Below, in pieces: positions 1-7,158 of a stretch of DNA of 64,000 nt. Below the pieces are notes generated by a model. That model searched no databases and was not told where the DNA came from. It worked only from the letters and a program-made list of their open reading frames with translations. Position 1 is the first letter of the stretch. Each line of letters opens with the position of its first letter. Source of the DNA: Pseudoflavonifractor sp. MSJ-37 (GTDB lineage Bacteria > Bacillota > Clostridia > Oscillospirales > Oscillospiraceae); assembly GCF_018917965.1 (NCBI RefSeq), contig NZ_JAHLPP010000003.1, forward strand, positions 1 through 64,000, read 5' to 3'. Made by a program: the position numbers and the translations under genes.

Positions 1-26
1 AGCGAGAAAAGAGTAGAATAGAGGCA

Positions 27-141
27 GTCGGTGTTGATTGCGGTGAGGGTCCACCTGTACCCATCCCGAACACAGAAGTTAAGCTCACCTGCGCCGAAAA
101 TACTTGCCTGGAGACGGGCCGGGAAGATAGGTAATGCCGAC
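27..141 (+). rRNA. rrf: 5S ribosomal RNA
   Basis: Large-subunit 5S rRNA. The 5' and 3' ends (GTCGGTGT at 27-34 and ATGCCGAC at 134-141) pair as helix I, and the conserved internal stretch CCCATCCCGAACACAGAAGTT is present at about 60-80. An intrinsic terminator follows directly, so this is probably the last gene of an rRNA operon whose 16S and 23S lie upstream of the window. Confidence 0.95.
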
Positions 142-148
142 ACAAAGG

Positions 149-175
149 ACGGACAGTTTCGACTGTCCGTTTTTT
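149..175 (+). terminator. Intrinsic terminator after 5S rRNA
   Basis: A 9-bp stem (ACGGACAGT with ACTGTCCGT) and a short loop are followed by a run of T. It closes the rRNA operon. Confidence 0.93.
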
Positions 176-227
176 GCTTATTATATTGTCTTTCAACTGA
201 TATGACGAGAATAAGGAGGAACGACCC

Positions 228-557
228 ATGATCCTGGATTTTGCAAAGATGGAGACGAAGGAGATGGAGCACTTCAAGGGCGGCGAGAAGTTCTTGAAGG
301 CGAAGATGCTCACGGACGATTTGAACAAGGTCATGCTCAGCACACTGGTTCCCGGTGCTTCTGTGGGACTGCATACCCACGAGGACAGCAGTGAGATCAT
401 CTATATCCTGGAAGGGACTGGAAAGGTCCTCTATGACGGCGAATGGAGCGAGCTCCATCCGGGTCTGTGCCATTACTGCCCCAAGGGCCACTCCCATAGC
501 GTGGTCAATGACAGTGATAAGGATCTGACTTTCTTTGCTGTCGTCCCCAATCAGTGA
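228..557 (+). CDS. Small single-domain cupin protein
   Basis: A 109-residue single-domain cupin. The first cupin motif is visible as His49, His51 and Glu56, and the second carries His88/His90; together these normally bind one divalent metal. No signal peptide or extra domain is present, so it should be cytoplasmic. The start is preceded by AAGGAGG at about 213-219. It stands alone between the 5S gene and a convergent rhomboid gene, with a terminator after it. Small cupins of this kind act as dioxygenases, isomerases or sugar/ligand binders, and the sequence does not say which. Confidence 0.85.
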   Translation: MILDFAKMETKEMEHFKGGEKFLKAKMLTDDLNKVMLSTLVPGASVGLHTHEDSSEIIYILEGTGKVLYDGEWSELHPGLCHYCPKGHSHSVVNDSDKDLTFFAVVPNQ

Positions 558-577
558 TCTTCGAAACTCTGGATGAT

Positions 578-617
578 AAAAGGCCCGGTCCGCGATTGAA
601 AGAGCGGATCGGGCCTT
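578..617. terminator. Bidirectional terminator between convergent genes
   Basis: A long stem pairs AAAGGCCCGGTCCGC with GCGGATCGGGCCTTT, with T-rich ends on both strands. It can serve both the cupin gene and the opposing rhomboid gene. Confidence 0.88.
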
Positions 618-628
618 TCTATATGCGG

Positions 629-1201
629 TCAGTGCTGCCTGTGTCCTGCAAGATGGCCGAAGGCCGTGCCGCAGGCCCCTCCTACCAGATGCATGAAGTG
701 GGCCACGTCGTCCTGGATGAAGAGCGCGGAGTAGACCTCCTGCCCTAAATAGAGGATAGCCACCAAGATCAGCGTCAACGGGACGGAACCAGAGCGCATC
801 CCGGAGAGGGAGGAGAGCATCACCAGCATGAACACGATGCCGCTGGCCCCCAGCAGTGCTGTGTGGGGGAAGAAGAGACATTGCAGGACGCCGGAGATCA
901 GCGCTGTGGTCAGGATGCCCATCAGCAGGGCCCGACTGCCGTACTTCTCCTCCATAGGCGGACCGATCACCAGGAAGAGGACCATGTTCCCAGTGAAGTG
1001 AGCATATCCGCTGTGCCCCAGCACATGGCCGAAGAGCCGCAGAAAAAAGAGCGGGCTCAATGGACTCCGATAGACGGAGAACAGAGCGCGGGTGCTCAGG
1101 CCGTGGGTCAGTTCTCCTAAAAACAGAGAGAGCAGGGACAGGAAGAAGAAGGTCAGGACCACCGGGGAGTTGTAATGAATCTTTTTCAACAAGGTCTGCA
1201 C
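629..1201 (-). CDS. Rhomboid-family intramembrane serine protease
   Basis: A 190-residue polytopic membrane protein of the rhomboid family, which cuts transmembrane substrates inside the bilayer. The catalytic serine is in GASG (Ser120) and the catalytic His is in HLVGG (His171); the oxyanion-side His68 and Asn72 of the HFTGN motif are also present. About six hydrophobic segments span residues 13-185, the minimal six-TM rhomboid core with no soluble domain. The gene faces the cupin gene and diverges from the DUF815 gene. The substrate cannot be inferred. Confidence 0.9.
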   Translation of the reverse strand: MQTLLKKIHYNSPVVLTFFFLSLLSLFLGELTHGLSTRALFSVYRSPLSPLFFLRLFGHVLGHSGYAHFTGNMVLFLVIGPPMEEKYGSRALLMGILTTALISGVLQCLFFPHTALLGASGIVFMLVMLSSLSGMRSGSVPLTLILVAILYLGQEVYSALFIQDDVAHFMHLVGGACGTAFGHLAGHRQH

Positions 1202-1239
1202 GCTCCTTTCTTGGGAGACAGATGTCCCCCGACTCTCAC

Positions 1240-1268
1240 AGTATAGGACAGATCCACGCCGGAGTCGA
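1240..1268 (-). promoter_or_regulatory. Predicted promoter of the rhomboid gene
   Basis: Read on the minus strand, TCGACT (-35) and TATACT (-10) are separated by 17 bp, about 40 bp upstream of the rhomboid start. Confidence 0.6.
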
Positions 1269-1277
1269 GCTTTATCG

Positions 1278-1306
1278 TTGACAGATCGTCTGGGAATGTC
1301 TAAAAT
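1278..1306 (+). promoter_or_regulatory. Predicted sigma-A promoter of the DUF815 ATPase gene
   Basis: TTGACA and TAAAAT are separated by exactly 17 bp, about 65 bp upstream of the chosen start. It is divergent from the rhomboid promoter. Confidence 0.75.
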
Positions 1307-1369
1307 GGAAAAATAATATCCGCCCAGTCGTCCCTACGGCCCAGCGGGAAAAGAATGGAGAGAACACCG

Positions 1370-2572
1370 ATGGAATTGGACCTGCTGCGCGGCGCCCTGC
1401 GGGGGATCGCCGCCTATAAACATTTGATGGATGAGCCGGTGATGGCATTGACCATGTCCCTGCTGGATACCCTCCGGGAGGACAAGGGCGAGGAGGCAGT
1501 GGACCGATATACCCGCCTGTTCTATACCTTGGAGACCGAGGGGAGCGGCGGTCTGGGTGCCTGGATCCATGACGCGCTGCGCTATCAGGAGTCCCCCTAT
1601 GCCCGGATGGTGGAGCGGGGCGGGAACGACCCGGTCCTCACCGCCGCCGCTAAGCAGGACATCGAGACTTTGGGCAGGCTGGCCGAGCTGGAGTGTGGGC
1701 TGGTCATCCGTAAGATCGGTACCTGTGTCCCCTCGGAGTTGACCCCTGTGCTGGAGGGCCTGCCCCGCTGGTCCTGCGCCGCTCCCTTCGATTTCGAAGA
1801 GCTCACCGAGTTCTATCGGGCTCACGGCTCCGGGCGGTTCGCCCGCTATCACGCCTTCCTGTGGGAAGAGGGCCAGCTCTGGCCTGTGGAGGACCCGGAC
1901 AGCCATACCCCCGAGGAGATGCTGGGCTATGAGCGCCAGCGGGATCAGGTGATCGCCAACACCCGGGCACTACTGGAGGGGAAGCAGGTCAACAACGTGC
2001 TCCTCTATGGTGACAGCGGCACGGGCAAATCCGCCACCGTCAAGTCTCTGCTCTCTCTGCCCGGATTCGACGACCTGCGCCTGATCGAGGTGCAGAAGGA
2101 AGAAGTAGCTTCTCTGCCCGACCTGATCCGGACTCTGGGTGGCCGCCGCCGGAAGTTCATCCTTTTCATCGACGACCTGGCCTTCGATCAGGACGATCGG
2201 ACCTACTCCGTCCTCAAGACCATCCTGGAGGGCGGTCTGGAGCGCCGCCCCACCAATGTGGCCATCTATGCCACCTCAAATCGCCGTCATCTGGTACGTC
2301 AGACCTTCAGCGACCGGGCCGGAGATGAAGTGGATGCCTTCGAGACCATCCAGGAAAAGACTTCTCTGGCGGAGCGCTTTGGCCTGCGGATCCCTTATCT
2401 GGCCATGAGCAAGCCGGAATATTTGGACATGGTGGACCGGATGGCCGAGCTGACCGGCATCACCATGGACAAAGAGGCCCTCCACGCCGAGGCCGTCAAG
2501 TGGGAGATGCACCATCCCGGCCGTACGCCCCGCGTGGTACATCAGTTCATCGCCAGCCTCCAGCTGTCCTGA
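1370..2572 (+). CDS. DUF815-type AAA+ ATPase
   Basis: A 400-residue ATPase. The C-terminal half is an AAA+ module with Walker A (GDSGTGKSA, near residue 213) and Walker B (ILFIDDLAF, near residue 263), and an arginine-rich segment after the sensor region. The N-terminal 190 residues are helical and unassigned. This arrangement matches the DUF815 family, whose cellular role is not established. The start at 1370 is preferred over an in-frame ATG at 1355 because GGAGAG at 1357-1362 is well spaced for 1370. The gene is monocistronic, with its own promoter and a strong terminator. Confidence 0.88.
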   Translation: MELDLLRGALRGIAAYKHLMDEPVMALTMSLLDTLREDKGEEAVDRYTRLFYTLETEGSGGLGAWIHDALRYQESPYARMVERGGNDPVLTAAAKQDIETLGRLAELECGLVIRKIGTCVPSELTPVLEGLPRWSCAAPFDFEELTEFYRAHGSGRFARYHAFLWEEGQLWPVEDPDSHTPEEMLGYERQRDQVIANTRALLEGKQVNNVLLYGDSGTGKSATVKSLLSLPGFDDLRLIEVQKEEVASLPDLIRTLGGRRRKFILFIDDLAFDQDDRTYSVLKTILEGGLERRPTNVAIYATSNRRHLVRQTFSDRAGDEVDAFETIQEKTSLAERFGLRIPYLAMSKPEYLDMVDRMAELTGITMDKEALHAEAVKWEMHHPGRTPRVVHQFIASLQLS

Positions 2573-2593
2573 ACATCATCTGTTTGGCATTCG

Positions 2594-2635
2594 GAGCCGT
2601 CGGACGAGATCGTCCGACGGCTCTTTCGCTTTTTT
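2594..2635 (+). terminator. Intrinsic terminator after the DUF815 gene
   Basis: A 13-bp perfect stem (GAGCCGTCGGACG with its complement) and a 4-nt loop are followed by a T-rich tail. Confidence 0.93.
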
Positions 2636-2709
2636 GACCAGCTGAGACCGGCTCTGGATCCGCCCTTTTGTGCGGGAACGTACAAGAATGACAGATCTCC
2701 TGTTTTTTC

Positions 2710-2739
2710 TTGACAGCTGGGCTGAGAGCGGCTATAATA
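2710..2739 (+). promoter_or_regulatory. Promoter of the importer/molybdoenzyme operon leader
   Basis: TTGACA at 2710-2715 and consensus TATAAT at 2734-2739 are separated by 18 bp. The expected start lies just upstream of a palindrome at 2751-2769. Confidence 0.85.
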
Positions 2740-2750
2740 TGAAACAACAA

Positions 2751-2769
2751 ATAAACCTATTTGGTTTAT
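2751..2769. promoter_or_regulatory. Palindrome at the transcription start, possible operator
   Basis: ATAAACC at 2751-2757 and GGTTTAT at 2763-2769 form a perfect inverted repeat with a 5-bp centre. It lies about 5-25 bp after the predicted start site, where a repressor would block transcription. The binding protein is unknown. Confidence 0.5.
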
Positions 2770-2801
2770 ATGTTTATCAAGATGGAGAGGAGGAGCCGGC
2801 T

Positions 2802-2921
2802 ATGAGGAACGATCTTATCGAGATGATCCGGAGCAACTTCCGCTGTGGACGAATGTTGGATGACCGGGCTGATCGGATGGCCGGGCGCTTCCAGGCGCCT
2901 GTGGACCGCATGTGTATGTGA
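2802..2921 (+). CDS. 39-codon leader ORF upstream of an intrinsic terminator
   Basis: A short frame encodes a 39-residue arginine- and methionine-rich peptide (five Met after the start, Cys34-type residue near the middle and a Met-Cys-Met end). It is preceded by a strong GGAGAGGAGGAG ribosome site. It lies between a consensus promoter and an intrinsic terminator, all ahead of the importer operon, which is the layout of a leader peptide in a translation-coupled attenuator. I do not recognise the peptide. It may instead be a small independent protein or chance. Confidence 0.42.
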   Translation: MRNDLIEMIRSNFRCGRMLDDRADRMAGRFQAPVDRMCM

Positions 2922-2937
2922 TCCAAGCCTTCGAAGA

Positions 2938-2977
2938 GCCCGGAGACGTCCAAGGAAACGGCGTCCCGGGCATTTTT
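2938..2977 (+). terminator. Intrinsic terminator/attenuator before the importer operon
   Basis: GCCCGGAGACG pairs, with one bulge, with CGTCCCGGGC and is followed by TTTTT. No second consensus promoter is obvious between it and the binding-protein gene, so readthrough may control the operon. Confidence 0.7.
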
Positions 2978-3030
2978 ATACCTATCCAGACACGATATCT
3001 GCTTACGACTGAGAAATGAGGTCATCGAAT

Positions 3031-4155
3031 ATGAACAAGCTGAACAAGACTGCCGCTATCCTCTCCACCGCGCTCACCCTCTCCACGGTGCTGGCCGCCT
3101 GCGGAGACAGCGGCTCTGCGGGAGAGAGCACCGCTCCCTCTGCCAGCGCCGCCGGCGCCTCCGACGTGACCGCCGAGGAGAACACCATCCGCTTTGCCAC
3201 TCAGCCCGGCCAGATCCGCACGGCCATCAACATCCTGGCCGACCAGCTGGGTTACTACGAGGAAGAGGGCGTCAATGTGGAGTTCGTCAACGCCTCCAGC
3301 ACCGAGGCTCTCACCGCCATCACCACCAACAAGAAGGACGTGGACGTGCTGGGTACTGGCATCGTCCCCGACCTGACCTTCATCGCCAACGGCTCCGACC
3401 TGGTGGTCTTCGAGGGCACCGCCGCCGAGGGCGGTGCGATCATCTCCCGTCAGGATGATGTGGAAAAGTATAAGGACCTGAAAAACTATGCCGGCACCAC
3501 CGCAGCCATGGTCCGCGGCTCCTCCTCCTGGGTGATCACCCGGGCCAAGCTGGTGGAGAGCGGCGTGGACGTGGACAGCATCAAACTTCTGGAGGTGGAC
3601 AGCCAGGCCAATGTGGCTCAGGCGGTGGCCAAGGGCGAGGCGGACTTGGGCTTCCTCCCCATCGAGTACGCCAACTCCACTCTGGACTTGGGCACGGCGC
3701 TGGTCTATGAGGTGGGCGAGCTGGATCCCCAGTACGTCTGCTGCCGTCAGGTGACCTCCTCCCAGAAGCTCTCCGAGAAGCACGACGCCTTCGTGAAGTA
3801 CACGGTGGCCAACCTGCGGGCGTGGGAGTACTACGAGGACGAGGCCAACCGCCCGGAGATCATCAAGACCCTGGCCGACTTCTCCGGCCAGACCGAGGAC
3901 TATGTGGAGAACTACCTCTTCGTGAACCGGACCTTCCTGACGCTGGACCCCAACGAGAAGGGCATCGAGACCTTCTATGAGTCCCTGTCCGATTCCGGCT
4001 ACTTCGACGGCGACGCGGTGGATGTGGACGAACACATCGACACCGACATCTATGCTGAGGCCCTCCAGGAGGTCCTGGACCGCGATCCGGACGACGCCTT
4101 CTTCCAGGATAAGCTGGAGGTGTTCCGCACCTACAACAACGATGTCCAGATCTGA
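3031..4155 (+). CDS. ABC importer substrate-binding lipoprotein (SsuA/TauA/NMT1 type)
   Basis: A 374-residue extracytoplasmic solute receptor. A lipoprotein signal peptide ends in the lipobox LAAC with the anchor Cys at residue 24, followed by a Ser/Ala/Gly-rich linker to about residue 50. The mature part has the periplasmic-binding fold of the NrtA/SsuA/TauA/THI5 group, which takes up sulfonates, nitrate or thiamine precursors. The start at 3031 is chosen over the in-frame ATG at 3016 because GAGGT at 3018-3022 is correctly spaced. It is the first gene of an operon with an enolase-superfamily enzyme, ATPase and permease. The ligand is unknown; the neighbouring enzyme suggests an organic acid. 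Confidence 0.88.
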   Translation: MNKLNKTAAILSTALTLSTVLAACGDSGSAGESTAPSASAAGASDVTAEENTIRFATQPGQIRTAINILADQLGYYEEEGVNVEFVNASSTEALTAITTNKKDVDVLGTGIVPDLTFIANGSDLVVFEGTAAEGGAIISRQDDVEKYKDLKNYAGTTAAMVRGSSSWVITRAKLVESGVDVDSIKLLEVDSQANVAQAVAKGEADLGFLPIEYANSTLDLGTALVYEVGELDPQYVCCRQVTSSQKLSEKHDAFVKYTVANLRAWEYYEDEANRPEIIKTLADFSGQTEDYVENYLFVNRTFLTLDPNEKGIETFYESLSDSGYFDGDAVDVDEHIDTDIYAEALQEVLDRDPDDAFFQDKLEVFRTYNNDVQI

Positions 4156-4164
4156 CGGAGGCGC

Positions 4165-5355
4165 ATGGGAATGAAGATCCAAGCAGTCGATATCATCACC
4201 CTGAAGGCTCAGCCCACAGCGGGACAGACCCCTGTGCTGGCGCGGATCCGCACCGATGAGGGCGTCTACGGCTATGGTGAGGCGGGCGTATCCATCATGC
4301 ACTATTCTCTGGGCTGTGTGGAGCTCCTGAAGTCCTTTTCCCAGATGATCCTGGGGATGGACGCTCTGGCCAACGACGTGGTCTACACCAAGCTGCTGAA
4401 CTCCTTCTGGGCCAGAGGGAACGGCGGCGTGATCCTGGCGGCGGTGTCCGCCATCGACACCGCCCTCTGGGACATCAAGGGCAAGTACTTCGGCGTTCCG
4501 GTCTGTCAGCTCCTGGGCGGCAAGCACCGGGACAAGCTCCGCTGCTACGCCAGCCAGCTCCAGAACGGCTGGAAGTACCCCGACTTCCACGGGGCCCCCG
4601 GCGACCTCGGTTTCCTGAAGGAGGCCTGCCGCCGGGCGGTGGAGGATGACGGCTATGACTGCGTGAAGATCGACTTTCTGGCCAAGCATCCGGATAGCAG
4701 CCGTATCTCCGACTACGAGGCCCAGACCCATCTCTCCCCCGCCACGATGCGGGAGATCGACCAGAAGCTGGACGCGGTCCGGTCGGTGATTGGCCCTGAC
4801 GTGGAGCTGATCTTGGAAAACCATTGCCTCACCACCGCCCAGACCGCTATCCAGTTCGGCCGCCTGGCCCGGGACTACGATCCCATGCTCCTGGAGGAGC
4901 CCGCCAATCCGCTGGACATCCACGACTACCAGCGGATCCGGGAGGCACTGGATATCCCCATCGCCACCGGCGAGCGGAGCTACACCCGGCGGGGCTTCCT
5001 GCCTCTGCTCCAGGCGGGGGTGGTGGACACAGTCCAGCCGGATCTGGGCAACTGCGGCGGTATCACCGAAGGCCGGAAGATCGCCGATCTGGCGGAGAGC
5101 TTGGGAGCCACGGTGCAGACCCATACCTGCAACACGCCGATCAGCATCGCCGCCGCCCTCCAGCTGGAGGCGGCCATCCCCAATTTCATCATCCACGAGC
5201 ATCACACCAACAACACGCTGCCGTTCAACACCGGGCTGTGTGTGTATGACGACCAGCCGGTGGACGGCTGGTATACCGTCCCGGACCGCCCCGGTCTGGG
5301 CAACGAGCTGACGGAACAGGCGCTGGCCGAGGCCAGCATCCTCACCGTCCGCTGA
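4165..5355 (+). CDS. Enolase-superfamily enzyme, mandelate racemase / sugar-acid dehydratase type
   Basis: A 396-residue member of the mandelate racemase/muconate lactonizing branch of the enolase superfamily. The N-terminal capping domain is followed by a barrel with a VKID base position, metal-ligand acids in ELILEN, LLEEP and ATGER, a VQPDLGNCGG strand with GITE (as in galactonate and mannonate dehydratases) and a C-terminal HEHH cluster. Such enzymes abstract a proton alpha to a carboxylate, using Mg2+. The gene sits between the binding-protein and ATPase genes of an importer, so it probably acts on the imported compound. Dehydratase versus epimerase cannot be decided by eye. Confidence 0.85.
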   Translation: MGMKIQAVDIITLKAQPTAGQTPVLARIRTDEGVYGYGEAGVSIMHYSLGCVELLKSFSQMILGMDALANDVVYTKLLNSFWARGNGGVILAAVSAIDTALWDIKGKYFGVPVCQLLGGKHRDKLRCYASQLQNGWKYPDFHGAPGDLGFLKEACRRAVEDDGYDCVKIDFLAKHPDSSRISDYEAQTHLSPATMREIDQKLDAVRSVIGPDVELILENHCLTTAQTAIQFGRLARDYDPMLLEEPANPLDIHDYQRIREALDIPIATGERSYTRRGFLPLLQAGVVDTVQPDLGNCGGITEGRKIADLAESLGATVQTHTCNTPISIAAALQLEAAIPNFIIHEHHTNNTLPFNTGLCVYDDQPVDGWYTVPDRPGLGNELTEQALAEASILTVR

Positions 5356-5377
5356 CAGAGAGGAGAGGACCCGAACC

Positions 5378-6166
5378 ATGAGCAAGATCGACATACAGGA
5401 AGTGTCCTTCCACTATCCCGGGCAGCAGCCCCACGCGGCGCTGGAGGAGATCAGCCTCTCCATCGAAGAGGGCGAGTTCCTCTGCCTGCTGGGGCCGTCC
5501 GGATGTGGAAAGAGCACGCTCCTGAGCCTGCTGGAGGGCCTGGACCACGCTGACGGCGGCCAGATCCTGCTGGACGGGGCCCCTCTCACCGGGCCGGGGC
5601 CGGACCGGGCGGTGGTGTTCCAGCACTACTCTCTGTTCCCCTGGCTCACGGCCCGGAAGAACGTGATCTTCGGCATCCGGCAGAGCGGACAGAAGCGGTC
5701 CAAGCCGGAGCAGAAGGAGCGGGCGGACTACTACCTGTCCCGGGTTGGACTGTCCAACGTGGGGGACCGGTATCCCTCGGAGCTCTCCGGCGGCATGCAG
5801 CAGCGGGTGGCCATCGCCCGGGCGCTGGCCATGGAGACCGATGTCCTGCTGATGGACGAGCCCTTCGGCGCCATCGATCCCAAGCTCCGGCAGGAGCTCC
5901 AGGAGCTGGTGAGCCGCCTGAGCACCGAGCATCACAAGACCGTGGTGTTCGTGACCCACGACATCGATGAGGCCATCCTGCTGGCCGACCGGATCGTGGT
6001 CATGGAGCCAAAACAGATCCGGGCCGTGGAGCGGGTGGAGCTCCCCCGCCCCCGGAAGCGGGACGATCTGGTGGAACAGCCGGAATACCTCCAGCTCCGG
6101 AAGAGGCTCATGTCCCTCTTCTATGAGCAGGTGGCCAGTGAGATCGGAGACGAGGTGGTACTATGA
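5378..6166 (+). CDS. ABC importer ATPase (SsuB/TauB type)
   Basis: A 262-residue nucleotide-binding subunit. It has Walker A (GPSGCGKST), the Q-loop after FQHYSLFPW, the signature LSGGMQQRVAIARAL, Walker B (VLLMDEPFG) and the switch His in FVTHDIDEA. The FPW-containing Q-loop and DEPFGAID are typical of nitrate/sulfonate/taurine importer ATPases. It is preceded by GAGAGGAGAGGA and overlaps the permease gene by four bases (ATGA), so the two subunits are translationally coupled. Confidence 0.94.
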   Translation: MSKIDIQEVSFHYPGQQPHAALEEISLSIEEGEFLCLLGPSGCGKSTLLSLLEGLDHADGGQILLDGAPLTGPGPDRAVVFQHYSLFPWLTARKNVIFGIRQSGQKRSKPEQKERADYYLSRVGLSNVGDRYPSELSGGMQQRVAIARALAMETDVLLMDEPFGAIDPKLRQELQELVSRLSTEHHKTVVFVTHDIDEAILLADRIVVMEPKQIRAVERVELPRPRKRDDLVEQPEYLQLRKRLMSLFYEQVASEIGDEVVL

Positions 6167-7062
6167 GATATGTGCTCAACCGGGGGAACATCCTCTTCGC
6201 GGCCGCTCTGGCCGTGGCGGCCCTCCTGCCCTCCCAGCGGAAGCTGGACGCGGTGTGGCCCTATATCGTGGTGCTGTTCCTGATCGAGGCGGCATTCCTC
6301 TTCGCCTATCTCCGAAAAGGGAAGAAGAGCACGCTGGACATCGCCACGGCGGCCTTCGGCTTCCTGCTCCTGTGGGACGTGCTGAGCCGACTGGGCATGG
6401 CCCATCCGGTGTTGGCGCCTCCGCCGGAGAACGTGTTCTATGTGTTCGTCTCCCAGTGGGAGGACATGGTGGCGGGCATCTTCAGTTCCCTGCGCCTGCT
6501 GGTGCTGGGCGTGGGCCTGGCGATGATCGCCGGCGTGTTCCTTGGCCTGGCCGTGGGCTGGATCCCCCGCCTGCGGGAGGGCATCCTGCCCATCGCCAAT
6601 GTGATCAGTCCCATCCCGCCCCTGGTCTACACGCCCTATGTGGTGGCGGTGATGCCCACCTTCAAGGCCGCCTCGGTGTTCGTGATCTTCTGCGCCGTGT
6701 TCTGGCCCACGTTCCAGAACATGGTGGGCCAGGTGGCCGGCATGGACCGGAAGATCATCCAGGCGGCCCAGGTGATGAACGTATCCACCCCCACGATGCT
6801 GTTCCGGGTGATCCTGCCCTACTGCAAGCCGGGCATCCTGGCCAGCCTCACCGGCACGATCCGGGCGGCCCTCCTCTGCTTGACCGGCGCGGAGCTGCTG
6901 GGCGCCAGCTCAGGCTTGGGCTACTTCGTGAAAAAGTACTCGGATTACGCCGACTATACCAAGGTCATCGCCGGCATCATCCTCATGGGCATCGTGGTCA
7001 CCGCTCTGGTGGCGGGGATCCGTCTGCTCCAGCGGAAGCTGGTCAAATGGGAGAACATCTGA
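6163..7062 (+). CDS. ABC importer permease (SsuC/TauC type)
   Basis: A 299-residue inner-membrane permease of the binding-protein-dependent transport family. The N-terminal helices extend beyond the usual six-TM core. The EAA coupling loop appears around AAQVMNVSTPTMLFRVILP, which contacts the ATPase. It overlaps the ATPase gene by four bases. A perfect hairpin without a T-tract follows before the oxidoreductase gene, which may set relative transcript levels. Confidence 0.92.
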   Translation: MRYVLNRGNILFAAALAVAALLPSQRKLDAVWPYIVVLFLIEAAFLFAYLRKGKKSTLDIATAAFGFLLLWDVLSRLGMAHPVLAPPPENVFYVFVSQWEDMVAGIFSSLRLLVLGVGLAMIAGVFLGLAVGWIPRLREGILPIANVISPIPPLVYTPYVVAVMPTFKAASVFVIFCAVFWPTFQNMVGQVAGMDRKIIQAAQVMNVSTPTMLFRVILPYCKPGILASLTGTIRAALLCLTGAELLGASSGLGYFVKKYSDYADYTKVIAGIILMGIVVTALVAGIRLLQRKLVKWENI

Positions 7063-7081
7063 TAAGATGAGAAAGACGATG

Positions 7082-7110
7082 AGGGCGTATCCGGAGTTCG
7101 GATACGCCCT
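7082..7110 (+). other. Perfect 12-bp hairpin between permease and oxidoreductase genes
   Basis: AGGGCGTATCCG at 7082-7093 pairs perfectly with CGGATACGCCCT at 7099-7110 around a 5-nt loop. No U-tract follows, so it is more likely an mRNA processing or stability element than a terminator. Confidence 0.55.
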
Positions 7111-7158
7111 GGATCGAACGACGCGTTTGGAGAAGCGTGGAGAAAGGAAGGATGCGGC

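Noticed and set aside
3022-5394. A 790-codon open frame on the minus strand opposite the binding-protein and enolase-type genes
   Set aside because: It is the antisense shadow of two clear genes in GC-rich DNA, has low-complexity Gly/Val/Leu/His-rich composition, and shows no domain or ribosome site. The same applies to 12004-14244 (minus), 36549-38735 (plus) and 30644-33961 (minus).
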